Source: a virus. From it: DNA of 64,000 nucleotides. Location of the stretch: IMG/VR virus record IMGVR_UViG_3300033997_000310, positions 50,802-114,801 of that record. One strand, 5' to 3'. Shown here in pieces: positions 42,396-50,795 of this stretch; within the stretch, counting starts at the first letter, position 1; every line of letters starts with the position of its first letter. Position numbers and translations under genes: made by a program. The notes beneath the pieces are model-generated. The model was not told where the DNA came from, made no database searches, and saw only the letters and a list, made by a program, of their open reading frames with translations.

Positions 42396-43544
42396 TCAGC
42401 CGAAATTCAGGCCGTCGCCAGTGTGCGGCGGGGCACCGTCTTCGTAAATCTCACCGGTCTGCGGATCGTGCGCGGGAGGCGGCTCCGTCCGCTGGGCCTG
42501 CGCAGCCTTGCCGCCGCGCGGGCGCGTGGTGGCCTCGACCGGGCCGGCGCTGCCGCTGGCAACGACTGGTGCGGCTTCGCGCTGGTGCGTGCCTTCGACC
42601 ACAAAGGGCTTCTCGGTGGGGGAAGGCAGGGCGGCGGCCTGGGGAGATTCATCCTCATGCTCGACCGTCGGCACGCCGTCGCCGTCCTTCAGGCTCTGCG
42701 CCACGGACACGTCCTGCATCGCCGCGAAGTCGATGGTGCCGCTCTCCGCCGCCTCATCGGCCGCCGCCGCGGAGGCGAAGTTGCCGCCGATCGGCAGCAC
42801 CTTGGACAGCTTGCGGATGGCGGTCTTGGCCGCCATGTCGTCTTCCCACATCACCCAGGGCGTCTCGGCCAGCTTCTTCTCGGCCGATTCCTTCTTCCAC
42901 CCGGAATCCGCTTCGGCCGCCTGCTTGACCAGGAAGTTGTATGTCTCGGACTTGGACCGGGCCTTGTGGACTTCCTCCAGGGGCAGGACGCAGGCCAGCG
43001 TCGCCTCGGCGCCGGCGGCCGTGCGATACCGGGCGATGGCATAGGCACCGATCAGCGGGCCACGATCCGTCATGGCCGGCTGCCAGCGCAGATGCGCGTC
43101 ATAGTCCTCGAAATACTCGAACTTGTCGTTCTGGTGGATCGCATGCGCCCGGAGACTGACGATGTTCGGGTTGCGATAGGCCAGTTCGATCAGGCCGCGA
43201 TAGCCGATGACCAGTTGGCATTCTGTGCCGACGACGCCCCACTTGCCGGTCTGGGGATCCTTGCCACGCTTCTGATAGGGGATCAGATAAGCGTGACCCT
43301 GCGGGGTGTTCGGCTCCAGCTCCAGGCTGGCCAGCGTCATAACGGCACCCAGGAACGACTGCTTGTCGCACTGACCGAGGGCCGGAACCTTGCGCAGGCA
43401 GTTGATGACGATCTTCAGCAGGCGCTCGGGGCGCAGGTACTTGCCGGCAACGGCGCTGATGCCGGAGACGACGGTGGGCGAACTGAGATATTCAGCCAGC
43501 TCACGGGGCTTCTGCGTTGCCGGCACTGCGGCGGGGGTGTTCAT
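42396..43544 (-). CDS. recT: RecT-family single-strand annealing recombinase
   Basis: 382 residues. RecT pattern: KIVINCLRKVPALGQCDKQSFLGAV region, LEPNTPQGHAYLIPY, CQLVIGYRGLIELAYRN, then ETPWVMWEDDMAAKTAIRKLSK (each within residues 45-240). The C-terminal 110 residues are disordered, Pro/Ala/Glu-rich. It anneals ssDNA made by the exonuclease encoded two genes upstream; an HNH gene separates the two. The start overlaps the HNH stop (TAATG). Confidence 0.9.
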   Translation of the reverse strand: MNTPAAVPATQKPRELAEYLSSPTVVSGISAVAGKYLRPERLLKIVINCLRKVPALGQCDKQSFLGAVMTLASLELEPNTPQGHAYLIPYQKRGKDPQTGKWGVVGTECQLVIGYRGLIELAYRNPNIVSLRAHAIHQNDKFEYFEDYDAHLRWQPAMTDRGPLIGAYAIARYRTAAGAEATLACVLPLEEVHKARSKSETYNFLVKQAAEADSGWKKESAEKKLAETPWVMWEDDMAAKTAIRKLSKVLPIGGNFASAAAADEAAESGTIDFAAMQDVSVAQSLKDGDGVPTVEHEDESPQAAALPSPTEKPFVVEGTHQREAAPVVASGSAGPVEATTRPRGGKAAQAQRTEPPPAHDPQTGEIYEDGAPPHTGDGLNFG

Positions 43545-44050
43545 TACTCATCTCCTTTGAAGGAAAGTGGCATGTTGGGAAAGTTGAGTGTTGCGTACTC
43601 ACCGAAGAATGAAACTGCCGCAAGGTCATAAGCTCTCGCCGCCAACCTTGGAGATGCAAAGTTTCCAAGCCAAATGCGTTTGCGATTTACGGTTATCTGG
43701 GCAATGTAATTCGGTGACTTGTTCTCAGGCTGAACGCCTCTGTAGCCAGTTTGGCTTTTGCACCTGCGACGGCTTGCGTTGTTCTTGCTGCGAGTGCAAA
43801 TGCGCAAATTTTCTTTTCTGTTATCAAGGCCGTCGCCATTTATATGGTCGACATCTAATCCGTCCGGTGCATTCATGATGACTCTGTGCATCATCAGGCA
43901 TTTCCGGTTCTTTCTCCCTCCGTGGTTTTTATGCGCATACCAAACGTGAAGCGATCTGGAGCAATTCCATGCGCCGAACGACATGATGCGGTCGTAGTCA
44001 TCGTCGTCAACGATGGCGCTAATGCCATTCGGCAGCGGTATCGTCTTCAA
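43544..44050 (-). CDS. HNH homing endonuclease with AP2-like domain
   Basis: 168 residues from a TTG at 44050 that overlaps the exonuclease stop (TTGA) and has AAGGAG eight bases upstream. HNH motif: HRVIMNAPDGLDVDHINGDGLDNRKENLR as residues about 54-82, followed by NNASRR and the AP2-type TGYRGVQ...RIWLGNFASPRLAARAYDLAA. Its GC content is lower than that of its neighbours, and it splits the exonuclease-recT pair, as expected of a mobile free-standing endonuclease gene. Confidence 0.85.
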   Translation of the reverse strand: MKTIPLPNGISAIVDDDDYDRIMSFGAWNCSRSLHVWYAHKNHGGRKNRKCLMMHRVIMNAPDGLDVDHINGDGLDNRKENLRICTRSKNNASRRRCKSQTGYRGVQPENKSPNYIAQITVNRKRIWLGNFASPRLAARAYDLAAVSFFGEYATLNFPNMPLSFKGDE

Positions 44051-44907
44051 TTTGAATGCTCCTTGAACTTCCACTCCGCACAGCCGTCCGTGCCCCACAG
44101 AGGGCAGGTCCGCTCCGCGCAAAGGAAACTGGACGGCGAACAATCGAAGGCGTTGATCGGGTCCGCGCTTCCGACTGAAACCAGCCGCCGGAACTCCGTC
44201 ACGTCCTGCTTGACGCGGCGGATTCGGTTGAACGTGATGGGTTCGATGTCCCACAGTTCGTAATTTGTGACGACTGGCGGCGGCACGTCCTTATCCGCCG
44301 CCACGCGCTTGATGAAGCGTGTCCGCGCCAGCTTGATCGGTCGGCCATGCGCGCGATGGATCGTGCTGTAGGCGCCGAGCTGCGCCGCGTGCGTGCGGCT
44401 GACGACTCCAGTTTTTACATCTTCGATAGCGTCCGGCCCCATGGCGATGATATCGGTCTGGCCGGACAGGATGAACCCGTCACCAAGGTCAACGGTCAGT
44501 CGCTCCTCCAGCGACAGCGGCTCGATCTCCGGCACTGACCAATGAGCGAACACCTTCGCCATCTTGGCGATCTGCTTCTCGGCCGACGATGTGTTCGGGC
44601 TGGTCTTGTCGAACACCACGCCCTGGATCAGCAACTCACGGAACCGCTCCACCGCGCCATCGGTGGCCATGGAAACAGAACCGGTTCCGTAGCGCCCATG
44701 CATCTTATCCAGCAGCATCAATTCGGTCCCGCGATGCACGGATGTGCCAACGGTCGATGCAACGGTGTTGGCAAAGTCGCGGATTTCATATCCGGCTGCC
44801 TTGATTTCGTCCCGCAGTATCGACGCTGCCGCCGTCCGCCGCGCCGTATCCCCATAACTGGACAGCGACGAAGGTCGAATGATCGTGCGGCCTTCCTCGT
44901 CTTTCAC
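44047..44907 (-). CDS. RecB/Cas4-like exonuclease with Fe-S-type cysteines
   Basis: 286 residues from a GTG at 44907 that overlaps the previous stop (GTGA) and follows AGGAGG. PD-(D/E)xK nuclease core: GTSVHRGTE, SGQTDIIAMG and IEDVKTG, then a QLGAYS helix. Four Cys near the C-terminus (FLCAERTCPLWGTDGC) plus an upstream Cys resemble a 4Fe-4S cluster as in Cas4 and AddB-type nucleases. Paired with RecT, it most likely resects dsDNA ends for annealing. It is not near the CRISPR adaptation genes, so a Cas4 role is unlikely. Confidence 0.8.
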   Translation of the reverse strand: MKDEEGRTIIRPSSLSSYGDTARRTAAASILRDEIKAAGYEIRDFANTVASTVGTSVHRGTELMLLDKMHGRYGTGSVSMATDGAVERFRELLIQGVVFDKTSPNTSSAEKQIAKMAKVFAHWSVPEIEPLSLEERLTVDLGDGFILSGQTDIIAMGPDAIEDVKTGVVSRTHAAQLGAYSTIHRAHGRPIKLARTRFIKRVAADKDVPPPVVTNYELWDIEPITFNRIRRVKQDVTEFRRLVSVGSADPINAFDCSPSSFLCAERTCPLWGTDGCAEWKFKEHSN

Positions 44908-45275
44908 CTGCACCTCCTTGCGATGGCCCAATCCCGAAGCGCTGCCGCTGTCATGCTGTGACACAGGTCAATGACCCGCTGGCATTGCCACTGATTGAAG
45001 AACCGGATGTGCGCTTCGTCGCGATCCAGCCCCATCTGTTCCGCCAGCCAGGCATAGGCCCTGCGTCGCGCCGAATTGGCAATTCGACATCTGGCCTTGC
45101 GCGCCGCCGGCCCACGTCCGCGCATGACTGCCTCGTGACACGGCAGATGGATGGCATCCCTCCACAGCGGGTCGAATGCATCATGAGCCTGTGCCCTGGC
45201 AATCAGCACGGATTGCGCCACCAAGATCGGCTGGCGGTCGGGAAGCGTCAGCATGACATTTAGCTGAAGCGCCAT
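44904..45275 (-). CDS. DUF3268-like phage protein lacking its zinc ribbon
   Basis: 123 residues. The stretch AHDAFDPLWRD, then RRRAYAWLAEQMGL, AHIRFFNQWQCQRVIDLC is that of DUF3268 zinc-finger-domain phage proteins, but the usual N-terminal CxxC ribbon is absent. It is the first gene of the recombination operon, behind a promoter with an operator palindrome. Confidence 0.6.
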   Translation of the reverse strand: MALQLNVMLTLPDRQPILVAQSVLIARAQAHDAFDPLWRDAIHLPCHEAVMRGRGPAARKARCRIANSARRRAYAWLAEQMGLDRDEAHIRFFNQWQCQRVIDLCHSMTAAALRDWAIARRCR

Positions 45276-45307
45276 TGCGCCCTCCGTTATTGGTTATATG
45301 CATCAGC

Positions 45308-45337
45308 ATTATGGAAGAATGTCATTATTCTGCGCAA
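45308..45337 (-). promoter_or_regulatory. early leftward promoter with operator
   Basis: On the - strand, TTGCGC (45332-45337), an 18-bp spacer and CATAAT (45308-45313) form a sigma70-type promoter. The operator-like palindrome TATGG-N7-TCATT occupies 45310-45326, covering the -10. It would drive the leftward exo-recT-Rad50-NAD+ operon when the repressor is absent. Confidence 0.6.
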
Positions 45338-45368
45338 GAGAAAATCGCCACCGGAGCAGCGTTTTTCT

Positions 45369-46013
45369 TCAGTCGTCAGTCGTTTGCAGGTTCCTGCGCA
45401 CCCAGACGATAGGCGCGCACCATGAAATCGCCACGTCGTGGATTTCCGGGGCGTTGTAGCTGGCCAGCGTGTAGAGGCCACGCCGGCTGCCTGACATGAC
45501 ACGCTTGACCAGGGTGGCGCCGCCGTCCACCTGGACAACGCACTCAGTTCCCAGCATGTCGCTGGGCTTCCCCTTGCCTTGCTCTGAATAGAACAGGATG
45601 TCGCCGTCCCGGTAGACGGGCCACATGGAATTGCCCCTGACAACCAGGGCGGCAGTCGGCTCCGGTTGATCCGGATCCATCTGCGGCGGTGACGGTGTTT
45701 CCTGCATCAGCTTCTTGCCGATGTGCTTCACTTCATTGCCGGCCATCACGAACCCGACGACCGGAACCGATCTTGGCACATATCCCGTCGATTCGGGCGG
45801 CTTGTTGCCATAGCGAAGAAATTCCGGTGATAGGAAAAGAACCGTTGCCAGTTGCGCCAGGGTGTCCTCCCGCGGCGTCGTCCTGTCCATTTCCCACAGG
45901 GCCACCGTGGACTGATCCACGGCGACCAGATTCGCCAACGCCTGCTGACTGAGGTTCATCGCCTTACGGGCTTCCTTGATTCGGATTCCCATCGTCTGGT
46001 GCTTTTGCTTCAT
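45369..46013 (-). CDS. CI/LexA-type self-cleaving phage repressor
   Basis: 214 residues from the ATG at 46013; upstream ATGs at 46061 and 46088 are possible but overlap the operator. An N-terminal HTH (IRIKEARKAMNLSQQALANL, VDQSTVALWEM) is followed by an S24 peptidase domain: cleavage site Ala-Gly in FVMAGNE, Ser in VRGNSMWPVYRDGD and Lys in LVKRVMSG. It should hold the lysogenic state and be inactivated through RecA during DNA damage. It faces a Cro-like gene across two palindromic operators. Confidence 0.9.
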   Translation of the reverse strand: MKQKHQTMGIRIKEARKAMNLSQQALANLVAVDQSTVALWEMDRTTPREDTLAQLATVLFLSPEFLRYGNKPPESTGYVPRSVPVVGFVMAGNEVKHIGKKLMQETPSPPQMDPDQPEPTAALVVRGNSMWPVYRDGDILFYSEQGKGKPSDMLGTECVVQVDGGATLVKRVMSGSRRGLYTLASYNAPEIHDVAISWCAPIVWVRRNLQTTDD

Positions 46014-46061
46014 CGGTGCCCTTTTGGCGTCGTCAGCAGCCTTGTGCCGCTCATCGCGCAT

Positions 46062-46078
46062 AATGGCAAATTTCCATT
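46062..46078. promoter_or_regulatory. repressor operator (switch region, left)
   Basis: AATGG-CAAATTT-CCATT, a perfect 17-bp palindrome in the repressor/cro intergenic region. This position makes it the reference site for the motif found across the window. Confidence 0.75.
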
Positions 46079-46101
46079 GACACGGCAAGACCGCACAGGC
46101 A

Positions 46102-46130
46102 TTGCTTTTAATGAGGAAAGTTCATATGGT
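46102..46130 (+). promoter_or_regulatory. rightward early promoter with repressor operator
   Basis: TTGCTT (46102-46107), a 17-bp spacer and TATGGT (46125-46130). The spacer carries the palindrome AATGA-GGAAAGT-TCATA (46110-46126). It is positioned to drive the cro-like gene and the downstream replication genes. Confidence 0.7.
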
Positions 46131-46161
46131 CGAATGTGGTTGGATAATGAGGACCACAGTT

Positions 46162-46443
46162 ATGCCCTTCAAGCCTATCACCGATCTGAACGAATCTCAG
46201 CGCATCGTCTCCGCTGTCGTCGCCGCATTCGGCATGTCCCAGCAGAAGCTGGGTGAACTGCTTGAGTGCGACCAGTCCACCATTTCGGGGTGGATCGTGC
46301 GCGGCACGGTGACTGACCGGCGCCAGAAGCAGCTCATCGCGCTGTCGAAGGAGCTGGTTGTCCAGGGGAAGATGACTCGGCCCATCGAGCCGAACGACTT
46401 CCACGAGCTGCGCGACAATCGCGACATGCAACAGGCGGCCTGA
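46162..46443 (+). CDS. Cro-like helix-turn-helix protein
   Basis: 93 residues from the ATG at 46162 with AGGA nine bases upstream. HTH: MSQQKLGELLECDQSTISGW (about 25-44), with a following RRQKQLIALSKEL helix. Divergent from the repressor and first in the rightward operon, it is the expected Cro counterpart that competes for the same operators. Confidence 0.75.
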   Translation: MPFKPITDLNESQRIVSAVVAAFGMSQQKLGELLECDQSTISGWIVRGTVTDRRQKQLIALSKELVVQGKMTRPIEPNDFHELRDNRDMQQAA

Positions 46444-46469
46444 CCGTCGCCGACATCGAGGGGAACATC

Positions 46470-46733
46470 ATGACCGAGACGGCAACGTCAACGGATGTGG
46501 GTGGTATTGCCGCCGAACGGCTCAAAAGCTTCATTGAGAGAATCGAAAGATTGTCGGAGGAAGCCAAGGGTATTCAGGACGACATACGCGACATCTATGC
46601 CGAAGCGAAAGGCACAGGATTCCAAGTTCCGATCATGCGGCAGATCATCCGCCTGCGGAAGATGAACAAGGAAGATCGGCAGGAACAAGAGGCGCTTCTC
46701 GACCTCTATCGTGCGGCGATTGGCCTGGAATGA
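46470..46733 (+). CDS. GapR-like DNA-binding protein (DUF2312)
   Basis: 87 residues with the GapR pattern: AERLKSFIERIERLSEEAKG, then IQDDIRDIYAEAKGTGF, IIRLRKMNKEDRQEQE and LYRAAIGLE. GapR is an alphaproteobacterial nucleoid protein that clamps AT-rich, overtwisted DNA and helps topoisomerases. A phage copy in the replication operon may assist phage replication or displace the host one. The stop overlaps the next start. Confidence 0.9.
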   Translation: MTETATSTDVGGIAAERLKSFIERIERLSEEAKGIQDDIRDIYAEAKGTGFQVPIMRQIIRLRKMNKEDRQEQEALLDLYRAAIGLE

Positions 46734-46999
46734 TGCAGGCCGCTACCGAAACCGCGCCCACCACCGAGCGCCGCAGGCCCAGCGCTACCCACATGTGGGT
46801 TGTCCTGCAGAAGCGCCTGCGCGTTGCCCGCGCCGCTCAGCAGAAATCCCAGCTTGCGGTGGCAACCTATATCGGCGTCACCCGCCAAGCCTTCAGCCTC
46901 TGGGAAAACGGGCAGACCATCCCGCCGGCCGACAAGCTCTGCGCCTGGTGCGCGTTCCTCCACCTCACTCTGGGCGTGACCGATGCAGACGGCACTTGA
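46730..46999 (+). CDS. Xre-family HTH regulator
   Basis: 89 residues, start overlapping the GapR stop. HTH at about 30-62 (RVARAAQQKSQLAVATYIGV, TRQAFSLWENG), followed by IPPADKLCAWC. A small DNA-binding regulator in the rightward early operon. The target is unknown; a second Cro- or CII-like role is possible. Confidence 0.7.
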   Translation: MMQAATETAPTTERRRPSATHMWVVLQKRLRVARAAQQKSQLAVATYIGVTRQAFSLWENGQTIPPADKLCAWCAFLHLTLGVTDADGT

Positions 47000-47522
47000 C
47001 CTTGGAGCGCCTTCTGCGCTCCCGCCTATTGAGCAGATGCAGAACACAGCGGTGTTTTCTGCCTGCGAGACCTATCGCTATTACCTGCGACGCGTATGGT
47101 ATCACAGCAAGCCGGTGATGGCATGGGTGTGCCTGAATCCTAGCACAGCCACAGAAGCGGTCAATGACCCGTCCGTGCGTCGGATGGCCGGTTACGCCTG
47201 GGAATGGGGATATGGCGGCTTCATCGTCGGCAACGCTTTCGCGCTGCGCAGCACAGATCCGGCCGGTCTGAAACAGATCGACGACCCGGTTGGGCCTGAG
47301 AACGACGAATGGCTTCGGCGCATCTGCGAGGAAGCGGCGCTCGTTGTCTGCGGCTGGGGCAATCATGGCTTGCTCTGGGGGCGCGGCGGCATCGTTCTGC
47401 GCCTGATCCGCTCCACCGGCAAGGTGCCGCATGCGCTGGCGATCACCGGCCAGGGGCAGCCGAACCATCCGCTCTATCTAAAATCCGACCTGCGTCCGCA
47501 GCCGATGCCGGAGGCCGCGTGA
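46983..47522 (+). CDS. DUF1643 family protein
   Basis: 179 residues. DUF1643 pattern: YRYYLRRVWYHSKPVMAWVCLNPSTA as residues about 31-56, NDPSVRRMAGYAWEWGYGG, then NAFALRSTDP, VCGWGNHGLL and a closing GQPNHPLYLKSDL. The biochemical function of this family is unknown; it is common in phages and mobile elements. It overlaps the flanking genes. Confidence 0.8.
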   Translation: MQTALDLGAPSALPPIEQMQNTAVFSACETYRYYLRRVWYHSKPVMAWVCLNPSTATEAVNDPSVRRMAGYAWEWGYGGFIVGNAFALRSTDPAGLKQIDDPVGPENDEWLRRICEEAALVVCGWGNHGLLWGRGGIVLRLIRSTGKVPHALAITGQGQPNHPLYLKSDLRPQPMPEAA

Positions 47523-47944
47523 TGGGCGTTCCGGCCTTCATCGTCCGCCTGATGCACCGGCCCGCTCTTTCGCCCTACGCAAAGCTGGGACCGGAAGACC
47601 GCATCAGCATCGAGTTTGCCAACCAGCTCCGCGCCTGGACGCTGGAGGGCAGGCTGAAGGCCGTCTTCTTCCACGCTGCGAATGAAGTCGGCGGCGGCAC
47701 CAAGAACGCGGCCATCCGCTATGCCGTTGCCAAGGCGCTCGGGCTGATCACTGGCACATACGATTTCACTTTTCTCAGTGACCGCGGCGCCTGGGTGATC
47801 GAGATGAAGGCCGGCAAGAACCGCCCCACCGACGGCCAGAAGGATTTCGCCGCGTGGTGCGACATGCACGGCGTCAAGAATGCCGTCTGCTACAGCGCTG
47901 GAGAGGCTGAAATCAAGCTGAAGGAATGGGGAGTGCTGGTCTGA
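47522..47944 (+). CDS. VRR-NUC-type nuclease
   Basis: 140 residues; the ATG overlaps the previous stop. VRR-NUC features: ISIEFANQLRAW, FHAANEVGGGT, GTYDFTFLSDRGAWVIEMKAG (the D-E-x-K core, residues about 76-96), then TDGQKDFAAWC and a final EWGVLV. Such stand-alone VRR-NUC proteins cut branched DNA, for example Holliday junctions or flaps. It sits between DUF1643 and a methyltransferase in the replication operon. Confidence 0.8.
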   Translation: MGVPAFIVRLMHRPALSPYAKLGPEDRISIEFANQLRAWTLEGRLKAVFFHAANEVGGGTKNAAIRYAVAKALGLITGTYDFTFLSDRGAWVIEMKAGKNRPTDGQKDFAAWCDMHGVKNAVCYSAGEAEIKLKEWGVLV

Positions 47945-48621
47945 TGGATGGCGGGACTTCGATCACGATTGCCGAGATGCCGGCCAGTGGCGCGGATGAT
48001 GCGCAAGCCGTAATTGCCGGGAAGAAGCAGCGCGTGGTCGAGCGCCCGCCGAGCGATCATTACCCCAGCCCTCCGGAAGCGACGCGGGCACTGCTGAGTG
48101 TAGAGCGGTTCGCTGGCGGCATCTGGGAGTGCTGCGCGGGCCGTGGCGACATGGCAGCGGAACTGCGCATGGCTGGCTATACCGTGGCCGCCACGACCAT
48201 TGAGGAGGGCCGCCACGAGCGGGCCTTCCCAAAGCACATGGTCACAGGCGGCGTCGACGTCCTAAAAGAGACTCGGCGCCGGCACGACACCGCGATCACC
48301 AACCCGCCATATAAGCTCACGGAGGAGATCATCCGTCACCTTATCTGCCTGGGCTGCGTGAACATCGCCATGCTGCTCAACATTAAGTTCCTGTCGAGCG
48401 AGGGGCGGTCTGAATTCTTTGAAAAGTACCCGCCGGCGAACATTTGGGTGTTCCGGGATCGGATCACGATGTATCCGCACGGATATGAGGGGCCCAAAGG
48501 CAGCACCACAGAGACTTTCGCTTGGTTTGTCTGGAGGTCGCCGTTCCATAGTCGGCCGCCGCAGATCGGATGGATCACCGCCAAGCACTTCAGGGATAAG
48601 CGCGATGACAGCCAAGCCTGA
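47944..48621 (+). CDS. SAM-dependent DNA methyltransferase (adenine-type motifs)
   Basis: 225 residues, starting over the previous stop (TGATG). A SAM-binding WECCAGRGDMAAEL (about 61-74) and a catalytic TNPPYK (about 119) are present, as in N6-adenine methyltransferases. No target-recognition domain stands out. It may protect phage DNA from restriction. Its end overlaps the next gene by 17 bases. Confidence 0.75.
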   Translation: MDGGTSITIAEMPASGADDAQAVIAGKKQRVVERPPSDHYPSPPEATRALLSVERFAGGIWECCAGRGDMAAELRMAGYTVAATTIEEGRHERAFPKHMVTGGVDVLKETRRRHDTAITNPPYKLTEEIIRHLICLGCVNIAMLLNIKFLSSEGRSEFFEKYPPANIWVFRDRITMYPHGYEGPKGSTTETFAWFVWRSPFHSRPPQIGWITAKHFRDKRDDSQA

Positions 48622-49498
48622 CCCGCTGCTTCCCGCCCACATCGACCTGCGCGATTTTCCGTTCATGCCTATGGAGGTGGCCCGGCTGCGGAAGTCTCGG
48701 GCCTGGAGCGTCATCGCCAAGCGCGATCCGCGTCTGGGCTTCTACATGCAGAACCTGTGGTGCGAGTCCTGGCACGAGCGGCCGGCCGGGAGCATGCCGG
48801 ACGATGACGACCTGCTGTGCGAGTTGGCGATGTGCAGCGACATCGAGACGTGGAAAGCGGTCAAGGCCAAGGTCATGCACGGATGGATCCTGTGCAGCGA
48901 CGGGCGCTGGTATCACCCCACGGTCTGCGAGAAGGCAGAGGAAGCGTGGAGCCGCAAGCAGGCGCAGCGTGACCGCACCGCAGCCGCCAGAGAAGCCAGG
49001 GCTGCACAGCGCCGCGGCGAGCAACCAACTACACCCAGCCCGCCGGCGGCGCCGTCTCCGCCACCACCGCCTCCGAAGGCCAAGCCCAAGCAGCAGGAAG
49101 CGCCGCACCAGACATCGTTCCTGCCTGACCCTACCGCAGAAGCAGTCGATCTATACAACGCGGCCGCAGAGCGGGCCGGCCTGCCCAAGGCGATGAAGAT
49201 CAACGACACGAGAAAGACCAAGCTGAAGCAGCGCATCAACGACGCTGGCGGGCTGGAAGGATGGAAAGCGGCGCTGGCGAAGTTGGAGGCATCACCGCAC
49301 TGTACCGGCAACAACGACCGGGGATGGCGTGCGGACCTGGATTTCCTGCTCCATGACAAGAGCTTCACGCGGCTGATGGAGGGCAGTTACGACGCGCGCA
49401 AGCCCGCCGGCGGCCCATCACATGTCAAAGGACAAACAGGCCTGGATCGGGGTTTCAGCAACGTCGTCCGGCTGATGGAAAGGGAAGGAAATGGCTGA
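48605..49498 (+). CDS. DUF1376 replication protein (O-like)
   Basis: 297 residues. The N-terminal DUF1376 domain (HIDLRDFPFMPMEVARLRKS, LGFYMQNLWCESWHE, SDGRWYHPTV) is typical of phage replication initiators. A coiled, Arg/Ala-rich stretch and a Pro-rich linker lead to a C-terminal helical domain (about 180-280). It probably recruits the host helicase to the phage origin. Confidence 0.7.
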   Translation: MTAKPDPLLPAHIDLRDFPFMPMEVARLRKSRAWSVIAKRDPRLGFYMQNLWCESWHERPAGSMPDDDDLLCELAMCSDIETWKAVKAKVMHGWILCSDGRWYHPTVCEKAEEAWSRKQAQRDRTAAAREARAAQRRGEQPTTPSPPAAPSPPPPPPKAKPKQQEAPHQTSFLPDPTAEAVDLYNAAAERAGLPKAMKINDTRKTKLKQRINDAGGLEGWKAALAKLEASPHCTGNNDRGWRADLDFLLHDKSFTRLMEGSYDARKPAGGPSHVKGQTGLDRGFSNVVRLMEREGNG

Positions 49499-50186
49499 GG
49501 ATTACAAGGGCGGGCTGCCTGCGATCGTGGTGGATAACATACCCAGCATGATCAGGCACGACGCTATGCCGACGGCTTACCTGCACAGGCACGCCCTGTC
49601 TGACACCGCAAGCGTCAACGAGTATACGCGCCTCGTCCCGCGTGATGCGTGCTTGGCCGTGATACCGGAAATTGAGCGGTGTTTGGTGCCTTTGGATCGT
49701 GAAGTCGCCACCGCCAAGGCCCGTATCCTGCTGGGCTGCTATCCGCCATCGCAGACCGACCGGCTGGAGAATCAGAACGTCTACATCCGTGGCATCATTG
49801 CCGTGTTTCAGGAAGTGCCGCGCGATATCGCGGACCAGGCCATCGACTATATCAGCAGCGAGGTCAAATGGCTGCCGACGCGGGCTGAGGTTACCCAGGT
49901 TTGCCGGCGCATGCTGAACGAGCGCAAGCGCATGCTGAACAATGCCAAGGCTCACCTCGCAGAACATGACCGCCGCGCCCTGGCCAAGCCGCCGGCAAAG
50001 AGCTATTCGGACTTGACGGACGAAGAAAAAGCCGCACACGACGATCGCATGCGGCTGTTTCGGGAAACCATTGCCAACCTGTCTGCCGGCATGCGGACGG
50101 CGCATGCAGAGCCCAACGAGCGGCTTCGTGAGCGCATCTTGTCCGAGACCGGCGAGCGCCAATCAGACGACGAAGACGCGGCCTAG
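49491..50186 (+). CDS. hypothetical replication-operon protein
   Basis: 231 residues, overlapping the DUF1376 gene by eight bases. Largely helical; residues 60-145 (ILLGCYPPSQT...YIRGIIAVFQEVP, WLPTRAEVTQVCRRML) resemble phage proteins encoded next to replication initiators. A helicase-loading role is possible from context but no ATPase motif is present. Confidence 0.5.
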   Translation: MAEDYKGGLPAIVVDNIPSMIRHDAMPTAYLHRHALSDTASVNEYTRLVPRDACLAVIPEIERCLVPLDREVATAKARILLGCYPPSQTDRLENQNVYIRGIIAVFQEVPRDIADQAIDYISSEVKWLPTRAEVTQVCRRMLNERKRMLNNAKAHLAEHDRRALAKPPAKSYSDLTDEEKAAHDDRMRLFRETIANLSAGMRTAHAEPNERLRERILSETGERQSDDEDAA

Positions 50187-50707
50187 TCCGCGTCGATCTC
50201 CACCACCTCAGCTTCACCGCGCTGTTCACGCACCCGGTATTCAGCCACTGCAATCACCTGCTGGATTGCTGCCATCGCCTGCCGTCCGCGCTGCGCTATC
50301 GCAGCCAATTGATCAATGGTCAGGCTGTCCGCCTTCGATGAAGTCGACTCCTGAATGCATCGCGCGAACGAACCGACATCAGCGGTTGCCATAGTCATGC
50401 ATGCATTCAAGTCGAGAGACGCAAACTTCTGGTAGCGGCCCGTGGCGCGCAAAATTGCGCTGAAATATTCAATTTTATCAGGCGGCTTGCCGCGTCCGTG
50501 ATGGCGCTGGCTCTTTTGCATATGAACTAACTTCACTACTTGACTCCAAAGTGGGTCAGGCAGTGTCCTTGTCTGGTTTGGCCCTGTGGCCTTGTACAGC
50601 AGCGCATCCGACACACCTAAGACTTTGGCGACGCGCTTTGCCCCAAGGTTTTCCATGGCGTGTCGAACCGCAAATTCTAAGGTGCCTGGGTAGTTGAGGT
50701 TTGCCAT
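50183..50707 (-). CDS. putative HTH regulator, antisense within the early operon
   Basis: 174 residues from the ATG at 50707. An N-terminal HTH-like region (AVRHAMENLGAKRVAKVLGV, SDALLYKATGP) and a long helical C-terminal part rich in Gln and Ala. It is the only leftward gene in the 46.1-52.6 kb rightward block and overlaps the end of the previous gene by four bases tail-to-tail. A CII- or CIII-like lysogeny regulator would fit the place; not proven. Confidence 0.5.
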   Translation of the reverse strand: MANLNYPGTLEFAVRHAMENLGAKRVAKVLGVSDALLYKATGPNQTRTLPDPLWSQVVKLVHMQKSQRHHGRGKPPDKIEYFSAILRATGRYQKFASLDLNACMTMATADVGSFARCIQESTSSKADSLTIDQLAAIAQRGRQAMAAIQQVIAVAEYRVREQRGEAEVVEIDAD

Positions 50708-50795
50708 GTCCAAACTCCGTGAAAAACAGGACAACACGTTTCGCGTCTGGAAACCTATTCTTCCGATCAGGCACACCCCGAACTGAGGTGGCGAG

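Noticed and set aside
44047-44907. Cas4 for spacer acquisition
   Set aside because: The gene is 17 kb from the arrays and pairs with recT in a recombination operon; no cas1 or cas2 is present.
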